NCBI RefSeq assembly: GCF_004027225.2
Contig: NC_044298.2
Coordinates: 310,001-374,000 of the forward strand
Direction: 5' to 3'
Length of the DNA: 64,000 bases
Origin: Strigops habroptila
Taxonomy: Eukaryota; Chordata; Aves; Psittaciformes; Psittacidae
This document shows, one piece after another, positions 1 through 11,035 of this stretch (positions are counted from its first letter, which is position 1; each line of letters starts with the position of its first letter). The notes beneath the pieces are model-generated. The model searched no databases. It was not told the origin of the DNA and saw only the letters and a list, made by a program, of their open reading frames with translations. The translations under genes were made by a program, and so were the position numbers.

Positions 1-110
1 TAATGGTGCGGAGGGCAATGGTCATAATGACGGTGATGGTGCAGATGGGGGTGACGGGGGGTGGGAGGATGATGAGGATGAGGAGGGGTGACAGGGTTTG
101 GGGGGGGTGA
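1..110. repeat. GAT/GGT-rich low-complexity DNA
   Basis: Irregular runs built from gat, ggt and gtg triplets lead into the CpG island. There is no open reading frame and no recognisable element. It looks like degenerate simple-sequence DNA. Confidence 0.5.
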
Positions 111-348
111 TGGGTGGCGGCGACGCGCGAGTGCGCGCGGCTCCGGGCCCCTCACCCGCCCATTGATGAACCGATAGGCGCTGCAGAGGGGTGGGAGATC
201 AGGGCCAAGGTGACGTCAGGCGGGGCCGAGCCAATGAGGGGCGGCGGCGAGGGCCGGGAGTGTGAAAGCATGAATGAAAAGTGCCGCGCGCCGCTCCCCC
301 CGGCGCAGAGGCTGCGGGCAGCGGCGGGCAGCGGCGGGCAGCAGGTAG

Positions 349-398
349 GAGCCGAGCCGAGCCGAGCCGAGCCGAGCCGAGCCGAGCCGAGCCGAGCC
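349..398. repeat. (GAGCC)n pentamer microsatellite
   Basis: About ten perfect tandem copies of the 5-bp unit gagcc lie inside the CpG island, just downstream of the CRE/CCAAT cluster. Perfect identity suggests recent expansion, and length polymorphism would be expected. If transcription starts upstream, the repeat is in the 5' part of the transcript. Confidence 0.9.
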
Positions 399-460
399 GG
401 GCCAGGCCGGGCTCCGGCCCCGCGCTGCCTGCGCTCCGCTCCGCTCCGCGGGAGAGGTGC

Positions 461-479
461 GGGGAGGGTGGGGGTGGGG
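461..479 (+). other. G-quadruplex motif in CpG island
   Basis: Four G-runs of at least three bases separated by single bases (ggggagggtgggggtgggg) match a short-loop G-quadruplex pattern. It is on the + strand, the presumed sense strand of the miR-9-1 transcript. Confidence 0.6.
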
Positions 480-589
480 CGGTGTTTCGGAGGAGCGGAG
501 CTCCGAGACTCCGCTCCCGCAGCCTGGCCGAGCCGCCGGAGGGATGGAGGTGATGGAGGCATGCGGGTGGAGGCGGGCGGGAGGGATGC

Positions 590-870
590 AGGTCTCCTGG
601 AGGAAGGCGAGGGATGCGGGGTCCTCCCCTGAAGAATGGAAGGATGCGGGTGGCCCCGGTGGGGAGGAAGGGTGGAGGGATGCAGGATCCTCCCCAGAGG
701 GATGCGAGTCCCCCCTCCCGAGGAAGCGAAGGACGGAGGGATGCGTGTCCCCCGCTCCCGAGGAAGGGAAGGACGGAGGGATGCGTGTCTCCCCTCCCGA
801 GGAAGGGAGGACGGAGGGATGCGGGTTCCCCGCGCGGGAAGAAAGGACGGAGGGATGCGGGAAAGGAAGG
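590..870. repeat. ~40-bp degenerate minisatellite
   Basis: Tandem units of about 39-40 bp, each carrying ggacggagggatgcg followed by a C-rich stretch and gaggaag. The clearest copies begin at about 720, 760 and 799, with decayed copies on both sides. It lies in the downstream half of the CpG island and explains the repetitive open frames there. Confidence 0.75.
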
Positions 871-1651
871 CGAGGACTGCGGGTGCCCTCGGAGCTGAGC
901 TGCGGGTCCCCCCCGAAGCAAAGGAGGGCTGCGGGTCCCTGCGCGGATCCTGCGCGCAGGGCCGGTGTGCTAAGCTGCGAGCAGGACTCGCTCCCTTCCT
1001 CCCTCCTTCCTCCCTTGCCTCCCTTTCATAATTTCCTCCGTGTTTTCTGTGTTTATTCATCGCTTCTGTCCCCCCAGATCTTGGCTGAACCCAAAGCACC
1101 ACAAGTTATTCTTTATTTTAACGGGCAGGTTTTGATTTTCGCAGTCATTTTGTTTCGAGAGCGTTAAATGCGTTTTTGGGTGGGGAAATATCCTATCGGT
1201 CTTTTAACGCATATTTTAAGTTGCGGGCGCAAATTCTATTTGCTTTGATTATTACCAGTTTGAATGCATTAATTTGATAGTTATTAAAAATAATGCGGGC
1301 TTAATTCTCAGCACCTGCAGAATAGCATTTGGTTTGCAAATGAAACAAATTCCAACTCGGCAAGAAAATAGGCAGCTCCTTGCGGGGCGATCCTGGAATT
1401 CTGCTCCAAATTGTGTTCCCGAGGGGCCTGATCCCGCCTGTCCCACCGATGCTTTCGCCCCTGGGATGCAGGAACAGGGCCACTGCTGTAGCGGGGGTGA
1501 TATATGGATCTCGCTGCTAATATTTGCATCTTTTTATCCGTTTTTCCTCCCTCATTCCTTCCTTAAAAGCCATGTGGCCCCTCGACCCCCCTGGAGAAGA
1601 AGAGGTTGGCTTTTTCCTGCTAATGCTGTAGACTTCAGGGGTTGGTTGTTA

Positions 1652-1674
1652 TCTTTGGTTATCTAGCTGTATGA
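1652..1674 (+). ncRNA. mature miR-9-5p
   Basis: The 23-nt 5' arm product begins tctttggttatc and ends tgtatga, identical to the vertebrate miR-9-5p I know. The seed is ctttggt (nt 2-8). Confidence 0.97.
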
Positions 1675-1690
1675 GTGGTGTCGAGTCTTC

Positions 1691-1712
1691 ATAAAGCTAG
1701 ATAACCGAAAGT
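1691..1712 (+). ncRNA. mature miR-9-3p (miR-9*)
   Basis: The 22-nt 3' arm product begins ataaagctagat and ends ccgaaagt, identical to vertebrate miR-9-3p. It pairs with the 5p arm with the usual short 3' overhang. Confidence 0.95.
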
Positions 1713-1734
1713 AAAAATAACCCCATTACACGCC

Positions 1735-1893
1735 TGAGGAGGAGGATGTGGAGAAGAAAGGAAATTCATCCAAAGGAAGAGGAGGAAAAGAAAAAATGAA
1801 GTGAAAAAAAAAAAAAACCCCCAAAAAAACAGGGAAGAGAAAGAAAAAGAGGAAAAAAAAAAGGGGGTAAAAAAACCCCCCAAAAAAGACAAC
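1735..1893 (+). repeat. A/G-rich purine tract downstream of miR-9-1
   Basis: About 160 bp of nearly pure purine, including long A-runs interrupted by c-clusters, begins directly after the microRNA hairpin. It has no coding potential. Confidence 0.8.
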
Positions 1894-2261
1894 TTTTTGA
1901 GACTGGAATTAAAAGCCGAGGTAGGATTTAACTTTTTTCCTAAAAGAATCTCTTTGCCTCCTGTGATTTGAAGTGAGTTTCTTGATTCTGTGCATGCGAA
2001 GAGAACGTCCGTCTTGAGAAAGACAAGGATGTGGCCGGGAATTGGTCTTGAATTAACAAAGTCAAACTTCCCATCAGATTAGGAATTAGTTAAGCCCAGG
2101 ACGCAGAACTACAGCTCAAGGAGGAACTTTTCATTGCGTAACCAGTCGTAGAGCACCAGAGAATCCCTAAATCAATGCAGATTACTGTGCTGGATTATCT
2201 GTTAAATAAAGCAGCAACAGAGCACTGATTATTAATGGTTGTTTTGCAAATACGAGCGCTG

Positions 2262-2345
2262 GATTTCTTTTCTTTTTCTCCTTTTCCTTCTTTTTTTTTC
2301 CCTCCCCCCCATCCCATTCCCTCTCTTTTCTATGCTTCATTTTCT
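2262..2345 (+). repeat. Polypyrimidine (C/T) tract
   Basis: About 80 bp of almost uninterrupted t and c on the + strand. Together with the purine tract at 1735-1893 it gives two tracts of opposite composition roughly 400 bp apart in the same presumed transcript. Confidence 0.8.
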
Positions 2346-5300
2346 TCCCTGACAGATATAACTTGATCTCAGGATTAAAAAAGAAGGATCTGGTGATTTG
2401 GGAACTGCTTTCTTGCCGTTTTCTTTGGTTTTCTTCCCTAGTACCCCTATCCAAATGCTTGCTTTCTTCTTTTAACCCTTTGTCTATTCCATTCCTTTGA
2501 ATGGACTCCAGATTCCAAGATTGACGATTTACAAAAAATATATTACGTGTGTATGAAACCGTGGGAGACTAATCAGGGAACTTGATTTTGCCTAATTTAT
2601 CCTCTCTGCAAATCCATGCTGGTCCTTATCCCTTTCCCTGGATTCTCTATCAACCTCTTCCTTGTGGAAACTGAGATTTTCTTTTTTTAGCTGCTTTACT
2701 GTAGAAGGGAATTTTGGGTCAAATAGGGAAACAAGGTGCTTCCCACTCGCTTTCAATGGTCAGACTGGTTGCCTTTAGATGCCACCTGCAAAATACAGCA
2801 ACCGATTTGGAAAGGGGTCTTGATGGTGCATAGAAGAACACAAAGATCTTGTGATGGATTGTGATGATATAAAGATCATTTACAATCTCAGAATGGTGAT
2901 TCCAAGGCGGGGGGGTGGGGGGGCGAGGGAGAAAGACTTCATAATAATAAAGAGCAAATGGGGGTGACAGCACCTGAACTGCTTTTGAAAGGAGCAATTC
3001 TGGCGTTGCTACTTCATGCAAACCCTCTTGTGAGAGACAGAGGCAAAGAGCTGCCTTCTGACCTGTGCTGGACCCGCTCGTTTCGCTCGTGTGCTCATGG
3101 GGGTCTTTACAAAAAGCAAAAGGACAAAAAGAAAGAGGCAGAAGAAACTGTCCCTGGCAGCTTGGCCGGGGCAAGGCTGTAGCTCTGGGTGTAACGTGAA
3201 AGACATCTGCTCATTTGATGACTTTAAATGAATAAACAAGGTATTTCCCTCCCTCCTCACCCACAGCCCTGTAATTCAGAATAATTTAGTGCATGTCTTA
3301 ACTCCCTATAATGATCTGCTTTGGGAAAGCTGGAGGAAAACCTCCTTTCTGTCTTCCCTTCAGGGTTCATCTAGGTGCTGCTATTGTTCCTGGCGCTGCT
3401 CCCGCAGCCCACGCCGGCGGTCGCACGGGCGTAGGGAAGTTCTTACAAGCTCTTGTTTTATTCTCTGGTGCCTTGCTGTTCCTCCTTGCCCTTGGAGGTG
3501 GCACTCTCCTGGCCTGGTTGCTTGTCCCCAGCCAGAGTGGGATATTACAGATGACAGGGCAACAGAACTGGCTCCAGAAGCATCCAAGCCTTGGCGCATG
3601 GAAGGGGAAAGAGCATCCTCCATGGAAAGGGAGAACATCCTCTATGGATGCTAGCACCCTGAGCACCTCATAGGATGGAGTTGGACAACCTTGGCTTTGG
3701 TGGCACCAGGAGGTCACCGCAGGGAGCTCTCCTCATTCATCCCTCCGAGGCAGGGCAAGCTAGGAGGAGAATGGTTGCTGATTGAACTGGTGCTCACCAG
3801 GCTCATGGACTGGGAGGTGGCTTTGGGTGGACCCTGGCATTGATCCCTCCTGCGAAGGGGTTTGGTGGCTCACCCAGGGACAGGGGACTTTTATTCCTGA
3901 GTGAGCACTGGTGAGCCGCCATGTGCCATCCACCATTGGCCAGTGTCTTGGTTTGAGGCGGGGGGAAGAAAGCGTCTTTTGTCCAATCAGGGGCTGGAAG
4001 CCATGGGATGTGATCATCTTTTGGTGTTGCGAGGTGACCAATCCTGGTCTGTGCGGGGCCAAGGCGGCACCACCATAGGCTGATGGTTGATGGTGTCACT
4101 TGCTTGGGTATAACAAAGACAAGAGCAGGAATGGGAGGATGCGAAGTGGGACGAGGGTGAAACTGGGCCAGGGATTTAGCAACCTGGAGTGGAGGGAGCC
4201 AGCGTGCAGTGGGATGGATCCAGGGGCAGGTGGTGCCCATGCTGGTCTGTGATGGAGAGAATGGGTTTAAAGCCCACTGGGCCCGGCCCGGCTCTCCAGA
4301 GCTTGTGCAACTCAATGCAAAAAGCACCCTTTAAAACAGTCCTGAACCTCCCTTCTGCTCAGGGCCATAGTGACACCGCGGGGCTAAAGCATCTCCAGGT
4401 CTTCTCCTTTGTGCTCCCAGCCTGGCAGGGTGAATGGGAAGCAGTTTCACCTCACTTGCTGCTGCTGGGGTGGCTCCTTTGGGACCTCCACAGGCTCCAG
4501 GGTGCTGTTGGTCCTGGTCACTCTCCACATGGGTGGAGGTTCCTTTTTCATTTGGATCTTTGTTGTTGTGGGTGATGATTCCCAGCGGCAGGACTGGCTG
4601 TGCGCTCACAGCTTGGCTCTCTCTGAGGCCTTTGGGAACACGGATGGGAACGCTCTTGCAAAGAGCTGATTTATGGTTTCTTTTCCTCCCTTTCTCCTCT
4701 GTTTGCTACTGGAATACAGGAGCAAGGAGAAAGCCCAGTGTGTCGGTGTGACGTTGATCCAAATTGCAGCTTACATGTGGCTGTTTAAGCTTGCTTGGAC
4801 ACTCTGATTTGACTGGTTAACACTCAGCACTGTCTACTCAGTTCTCCCTTCTGGTCACATAACTGCTGGAGACATTAATGGGAGATATGCTTGCATATTC
4901 TGTATCGAGAGATTAGCCCTCCACATTCTTTTCCATGCTTAGAAGCAGTGTTTGGGGAGAGGAAAAAATGGAGCAATACTAATTTTTCTCTGGTTCAGTG
5001 AGTCATTGAGAAGAACTGAATATACAAATAGAATTACTGAGAATTAATTTCATTCACTGTAATGCTTTCCTCTAGGAAAGAGCTTGCCTTTAGCTCCTGT
5101 CCTTAATACTTGTGCCAGGCGGTGGGAATGCAGTGGGTTGGTTTGTCGTTGAGTCCAAAGCCCCTTCCCACCACTCTGCTCATGAACAATGTGGGTCGGG
5201 GCATTGCCAAACGTGCTGAAATACTTGTGCTGGTCAATGCTGCCAGTGGATATTGGAGAGGAGAAACCATTCCTCACTTTTATCCATAATAGAAGGAAAT

Positions 5301-8300
5301 TCTCCACTCCAAATGGTGAGAAATTGTTCATTTTTCATTTCTTTTTAAAATCAGGATTGAGGAAAGCAGCAATATCCCAACCGGAGGAATTTTCTGCTGG
5401 CCTTATCCACTTCTCAACTGCAAACAAAAGGAGGCCCTGATGGCTCAAGCCCTTCGAGGTCTCCACAAAGCCCCTTTTCCTTCCCAGCATCGCGCTCCCA
5501 CCGCACGTTGGGTAGGTGTGGAATGGCACGGCCGTGCCACCCCAAAGAAATCATATGGATATGATACAGATCTGTGTGTATATCTATATAGTTTAACAAT
5601 ATATCAATATATTTCCTTCCTCCAAGCACTTCCAGCCAGGTTTGCATGGGAGATGCGATGGTTTTAAAAGTGCTTTTGAGGCAGGCGGCGGCGGCTCGCG
5701 CCCAGATCACTCCTAAAGCTCTCATGCTTTTGGGGTGCTGGGTCCATGTGGTGTGCTCCAGGACAGGAGCTGGGTTTTGTGGAGGGAATGTCTCTGTGCC
5801 AAGAGAAAGCAGAAAGCTTCTCGCCATCGGTACCTACAGGGGTCAAAAATGCTTATGGAAGGCTCCAGCCGCTGGACCGGTACTGAGAGGGGAGCTCGTC
5901 TTTGTGCCTGAGAGAACAGAGTCTTTCCTTTGCAAACAATCAGGGTTCCAAAACCCCTGAGCGTTTTCAAGGGAATGATTTTCCTGTCAGGATTATGAGA
6001 AAGCGGCTGAGTGGGCGCATTAAGCCGCCATCGGAATCACATCAGGCCCCGCTTTCATCCCAGCAAGTGCCGGGTGTGTGGGAACAGGGGCTGGGCCGAT
6101 GCTCTGTATTAAACAGGGGCTCTCATTTGGGTGCTGGGACATGAGGAAAGGTGACCCTGGTCCTCGTCGCCACCTGATGTGGCTCTGGTCACTGATGCGA
6201 CGTGGTTTGCAACACCCTGTGATGGCTTTGGGGTGTCTGGTGCTGGTTTCTGTGTGCGAGAAGAAAGGATTTCTCCAACTCTCACCCCATCCCAGGGTGC
6301 AAACGTGATGCTGGGTGTCCACCGAATGGGACCACGCTGCTCTCCTGTGCCTTGCCTGTGGGAAGCGGGTGGCAGCGCCTTGGGGAAGGGGACGGCTAAG
6401 AGGAAAACGATGAGCTCTGTGGTCTTGAGGCTGCTCGGAGGAGGCGGAGGTCGCTCAGATGCAGCCGGGGTGATTGGATGTGAAGGCAGAGCCACGGCAC
6501 TCGCCGGCAGCTTCGCCTCTCCCATCACCCGCCGCCGCTGCGGGAGGTTTTGCTGGCCCAGGCTTGTGTGACAGCGTTGCCAACGTGGCCCTAAAAATAG
6601 TCCTTGGGGGCTGCGTTCCGGCTTGTCCTGCGGGATATTCAGGGATGGAGATAGAAAGGGACGTGTGCATGTGAGTGCCGACACCTCCCCGCTCGCTGCC
6701 TTTCCCCCCTGGCTGTAAAACGCTGGGAGAAAGGATGACAGCCGATGGGATTGGGAGCAGGCAGGGTCTGGCCGTGGTTAGTTTGGCAGAAAAAGGGCTG
6801 GGAAGTTGCGGTTCCCAGCTGTGGTGAGGAATCTGCGGATCCCAGTGCTGGGATTGGGGCTGAGGGGTGTCCTTATGGACAGGGTGAACCAAGAGGTCTT
6901 GGATCTGAATCCATCTCTGGTTATCGGTGGATCACAGGCTTGTGCTGCTCTATAACTCCAGGCTTTATCTTGCTCCAGCCAAGACCAGACTTAGACCTGG
7001 CATCTGTAACTGTAAAGCTAAGCTGTGTAATCCTCACCCAGCCGTGGCCTGAGCTTCGGCTTTGACAGCTCGGGCTAGGTGTAAAAACCATTTTAATTCC
7101 ACTTTTAGGGCTTGGAGTATTGCCGGAGCAGGGACAAAGGGAGCCGTGCCAGGACGCTAGTGCCGGAGGGGGGAGCATCCACTTCGAGTTCAACCGCTTG
7201 GTGCAATGGATTTCTACAGGCAGGCGGAGCTGGTTCTGAGACAGGCAGAAAATGCACCTCTAAGAGACAGGAAAAGCTGATTAATAAGTGCTGGCAATGA
7301 GAAAAAGTGAGTGTTTGGCGGCTGGCTCAGCCCTGAGCCCTGCATGCGGCTCTGGGAGGCTGTTGGCTTGTCCTGTGGCCTTGCATTGCTTAGGTGGGTG
7401 CAGCTAAACCAGGTTTCGTTTGACCTTCAGCAGGTTCCTGCCTGGTGGAAGCTCAAAACTCGTCCCTTTTAGAGGGAAAAAAGGGAAACAGAGCACTGGG
7501 AAAGAAGGAAGGGTTCTCCCTGAGAAGCCTGCTTTGTTTCATCCGTTCCTCCCTTCTGGCTTGTAGTAAATACCTGCTATTTTAGGTTAGAATAAGGTGG
7601 AATATTCAGCTTTTATGGCATTTCACAGGATGGGTTTAGGGATTCCCGGGCAGGAATGCATCTGGTCCAAATAACCTTTCTCTGGCATCAGCAGGCACCA
7701 GCTGCTTGGGAGGAGAGTGCTTGAAACCCTACAATTATGGGATAATGTATTCCGAGAGAGTTTCTCAGCTTTCCATCCCCAAGCTGGAGAGTTTAGATCC
7801 CTGATCCTTGTAAAACGCTGCTAAACTTGGACGCTCTTCCCATCCTCTCCCCAACGGTGCTGGGAATCAGAGCATCTCACAGCAGTGAGGGATGCCTAAA
7901 AAATCCTTAATTTTTTTAGCGTTTACTTGGAATTTGCCTCCGTGACCCTGTTTTGGGAGAGGAATCGTGGCTTTGGAAAGAGCTGGAAGTGCTCCGGCCT
8001 CCACAGCTGCACATAGAGCCGATGGAAAAGCTGTGTGGAATTAGGGATGTAACCTTGGTTGGCTGTTGAAGGGAAAGAGGCACTTAATTCCCTTAGGAAG
8101 CTTGATGAATGCTGCAGGTATTGGTAACTAAAGGACCTTTCCAGCTGCTCGGTTTGACCCCGCTGCCTGCAGGGAGGTTTGAGGGCTCGTGATGCTGGAT
8201 GGGTACCATTGAGAACGGGTGGCCCCCAACCATGGACCCACCTTATGATTTTGCCCACAGACCCCATTCTCTGGAGCATTTTCTCCCTTCTCCCCCTTGG

Positions 8301-10401
8301 TTTTGGCTTTGAGCCACAAAACCCACCAAACTCCCCCCTTTTTGAAACCAAAAAAAGTTCTTATTTAACCTTAAACCCACCCATTTCCAGCAGCATCACC
8401 CAGGCTGGGTGGCTTTCTGGACAGAGGGAGCTTTTCCATCTTCTTGGCCCTCTTGGCTTGGGATAACTGTCTGATTTTGGAGGATAAGGGCCCCACTGCC
8501 CATCTCAGTGGAGGCTTTGCCAGCACCAGGGCAAGCCGTTGAGCTGCCTCCCTCCTCCGGTGCAAGGGATGGCCATGGAGCAGGTTGCCATGGAGAAGCG
8601 GGATTATTCTGCGCGTGTGTGGACCGGGGAAGGGGAGGGGGGGGGTTGGAATATCGTCATTCCTCTTTCAACCCTTGGCGATGGAGCGCGGTGCCGCGCT
8701 CGCTCCCGACCTTGGGAGCTGCAACCTCCAAACCCCATCCCCTCCTCCCTTCCTCCTGCAGCCCCAGCTTCTGCACCAGCTCCTCCATCGGACTCTTATC
8801 TCCAATAATCCCCCCGTAAGAGGGCTTTCTGCTTGTTATGACACCCAGTGAAAGCGTGGGAGAAAGATCCTTTCTTCGCCCTTGTCCTCCACAGCCAGCC
8901 ACTAGCCTGAATGGGAGGCTTTTTTGTGTCTCTGTGTGCCTGACTAATTGAGCTGAAGGACTTGCGTCTGGAAGGGCTTGAAAGGGACTTTTGTTGCTGC
9001 TGTGGAGTTTGTGGAAGGAGAATGAGTCCTGCTTTCTTAGGGAACGCGGGTCCTGGGCAAATTTGACTCTCGAGTGCTCACGCCTCCTGGTTCTTTGGGA
9101 AAAGCAGAAGAAAGGGTGCTGGCTTTGGTTGGGTTTCTTTCTCTTTGGTGGCGTTTTTGGAGGGCTGCAAAATGGAACGTGGCCCAAAAAAATCTGGCCC
9201 TGGGAAGGTTGGTGAGCTCCCTTGGGAAAAGGGGCAATGGGAGATGAGTTCAAAGTGGTTACAGATAACAGCAGCAGGAGCTTCTGCCTCCAAAAATAAC
9301 AGTGCAGAGAGCCTTCGCCTCCTGCTGTATTAAGGCCTGATCATCAAATCCCCTCTGTGATCCCAGGGGGAATTATTTGGTGGTCTAAGGGTGCTTCCAC
9401 ATCCCATTGCATCCTGAGAGGTGATGAGCATCGGCTCTCGCAAGTCACTGCTGCGAAATCCCTCTTTTCCTCTTGCTCTTGCCAGGAGTCGTGAAAAGTC
9501 AGGATTCTCCCTGAAAGAGGAGAATTATACCCCTCTTATAACCCTTGGTGTGAGGTAGAATAGCCCCAAATCCCAGATTTCCTGAAGAAATCCCCACAGG
9601 TCCTGCTGTGGGTAGGAAAACCTGCTGGGTAGGAAAACCAAGAGGTCTGCGCAGCAGCTGTGGACTTTGAAGGCTCTTTTCCTTTAGGAAAGTTAGTTTG
9701 GGGCACGTGGCTTGAGTCTTTAGGGACTTCCAACCATGGTGGTGGCTCCTGCTGCCCCATAGCCCACCCTGAGGACTTGGTATTTCCACATGTCTCTGTC
9801 CAGGCTATTTTCTTCCTGCCCTTGCTGGTCTTCCATCATCTGGATTCATGTAAAGACCAGCGGCATCTTCTCCCAACCCGCGGTTTCCTTGTGGTGCGGC
9901 TTAGGAAAAGCCCTGTAACAAAGCCCAGTGCTGAGCATCCCATCTGGAAATCACCCCCTTTGGCAAGGAGGGAAAATGGGTCTTTTGGGGGGTAAAACAG
10001 GGCTTTTGGGCAGAAAACAGCCAGGCTCCATCCCACCCCCTGCATGGCTGAACACTCCCAGTGTGCGCAATTTGGCAGTGGGTTTCTAATGCAAAGTGAT
10101 GAAAACACTTGGAAAGTTCTATTTTGTTAATGGGGGGATGTAGAATCTGCAAATTTCCCTCTTTTTCCCAAAGGCTGCAGCCTTGGGGCTGGGAAAATGC
10201 TGGAGTTTTCCAGGGCTCAAGAGGTACATCAAGGATGGGGCAAGATGGTTCGAAATGGATGAGGGTGTGAATGGTAAAATCTGACAGGGAAGGGAAGTGG
10301 AGGGAAAGAGGTGCCTTTTTCATACAAAACCACACGTAAAATCACTGTTGCAAATGGTGCCTTTCGTGTGGGAAGTTGGGAGCAATCAAGAATTCCAGTT
10401 C

Positions 10402-10475
10402 ATGGAATCCCATAATGATTTGGGTTGGAAGGGTCCTAAAGATCAACCCGTTCTGTGATGTGATGCTTTCCCAAT
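10402..10475 (-). mobile_element. CR1 LINE 3' tail fragment
   Basis: Begins catggaatcccataatg and continues gggttggaagggtcctaaagatc, the reverse complement of a CR1 3' terminus. It is truncated after roughly 70 bp, although CR1-like wording may continue to about 10560. It is the first CR1 trace in the window. Confidence 0.65.
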
Positions 10476-10564
10476 GCTCCTTTCCAGCACTAACCCCACC
10501 AAACTTGTGTTTCACTCCCGCAGCCTGAAGCCCATGTCCTGCAGCTCCGGGGATGCCTCTGCCA

Positions 10565-10735
10565 CCAGGTATTTACTAAGTGAATCCTAAGTAGTTACCA
10601 GGCTGAGTAAATGACAATTTACATGCTATTTGTGTGCTCGTAAGGAAGCATTAGAGAAGTTTGCTTTCTCAGCACCGTGATATGATAATGATGTTGCCTA
10701 TTAGTCATTAGCAATAAGGAGCTGTCGGCGCGTGG
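10565..10735. promoter_or_regulatory. Candidate conserved non-coding element
   Basis: AT-rich single-copy block with tgagtaaatgacaattta, ttagtcattagcaataagg and other homeodomain/MEIS-like words and no repeat signature. Its texture is typical of vertebrate developmental enhancers. The call rests on composition and motif density only. Confidence 0.35.
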
Positions 10736-10924
10736 GACTTGCACCCCCCAGCCCCTCCCCAGCCCCTTTTTCTGCCTCCAATTCTTTTATTTTTAATATC
10801 ATTTCCAATCATTCTTCCCCCCGCCCCAAAAATCACCCAGTTCCAGTCTGGCCACTGGAAATCGGGGCTGGGATTCCAAAGGAGCAGGGCAAGACTTGCA
10901 TACGGCCCACTGCTGTGTGCTGGA

Positions 10925-11035
10925 GGCCGGGAAGTGAATAAAGATACCCAAATTGTTTTAATTTATGAGAGGTTTTAATTATGATTTGGTTCATTTATTT
11001 ATTCCCCCTCATAATTTTTTTTTCTTCCCGTAGGG
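10925..11035. promoter_or_regulatory. Candidate conserved AT-rich element
   Basis: Contains ttttaatttatgag, ttttaattatgatttgg and tcatttatttattcc, clustered TAAT/ATTA and forkhead-like words in single-copy DNA. The T-run at its 3' edge is low complexity. No alignment supports it. Confidence 0.28.

Larger units (their letters stand above)
110..1000 (+). promoter_or_regulatory. CpG island, candidate promoter of the pri-miR-9-1 transcript
   Basis: CpG dinucleotides are dense across this block and drop sharply after about 970. Core promoter motifs cluster near its start: a perfect cyclic-AMP response element TGACGTCA at 211-218, a CCAAT box at 231-235 and a GC box (ggggcgg) directly after it. 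No TATA box is evident. The island ends about 640 bp upstream of the miR-9-1 hairpin on the same strand, so I infer that it drives the primary microRNA transcript. Long open frames on both strands here are Pro/Arg/Gly-rich by-products of GC-rich repeats and are not called as genes. The transcription start site is not determined; a position between about 250 and 350 would fit the CRE and CCAAT spacing. Confidence 0.6.
1637..1725 (+). ncRNA. MIR9-1: microRNA precursor miR-9-1
   Basis: This 89-nt hairpin contains the complete miR-9-5p sequence on its 5' arm and miR-9-3p on its 3' arm. The flanking lower stem (ggggttggttgtta paired with taaaaataacccc) and loop (gtggtgtcgagtcttc) match the miR-9-1 paralogue rather than miR-9-2 or miR-9-3, whose stems and loops differ. 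From memory, the human loop has g where this has c at about 1682. A CNNC motif (cgcc, 1731-1734) lies about 18 nt past the 3p end, where pri-miRNA processing motifs are found. miR-9 is a brain-enriched microRNA of neural progenitors that restrains HES1, REST and other targets. A perfect POU octamer at 1522-1529 lies 115 bp upstream. No coding exon surrounds the hairpin, which fits a non-coding host transcript. Confidence 0.98.
1726..10400. other. Non-coding interval downstream of MIR9-1
   Basis: No open frame here shows a recognisable domain, splice-framed exon or conserved protein signature. The interval is expected to be part of the MIR9-1 host non-coding transcription unit (inferred from human synteny). 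It contains the purine tract, a C/T tract at 2262-2345 and otherwise mixed single-copy DNA. No CR1 copy was seen in this 8.7 kb. AT-rich stretches such as 2480-2600, 4860-5050 and 5950-6050 may be regulatory but carry nothing specific enough to call. Confidence 0.5.

Noticed and set aside
114-1167. Several long open frames on both strands (up to 316 residues)
   Set aside because: Pro/Arg/Gly/Ser-rich low-complexity translations of GC-rich repeats; overlapping on both strands with no domain.
1305-1330. Possible REST/RE1 site (ctcagcacctgcag) near miR-9-1
   Set aside because: Only the left half of the RE1 consensus is matched; the right half is absent. The same applies to tctcagcaccgtg near 10668.
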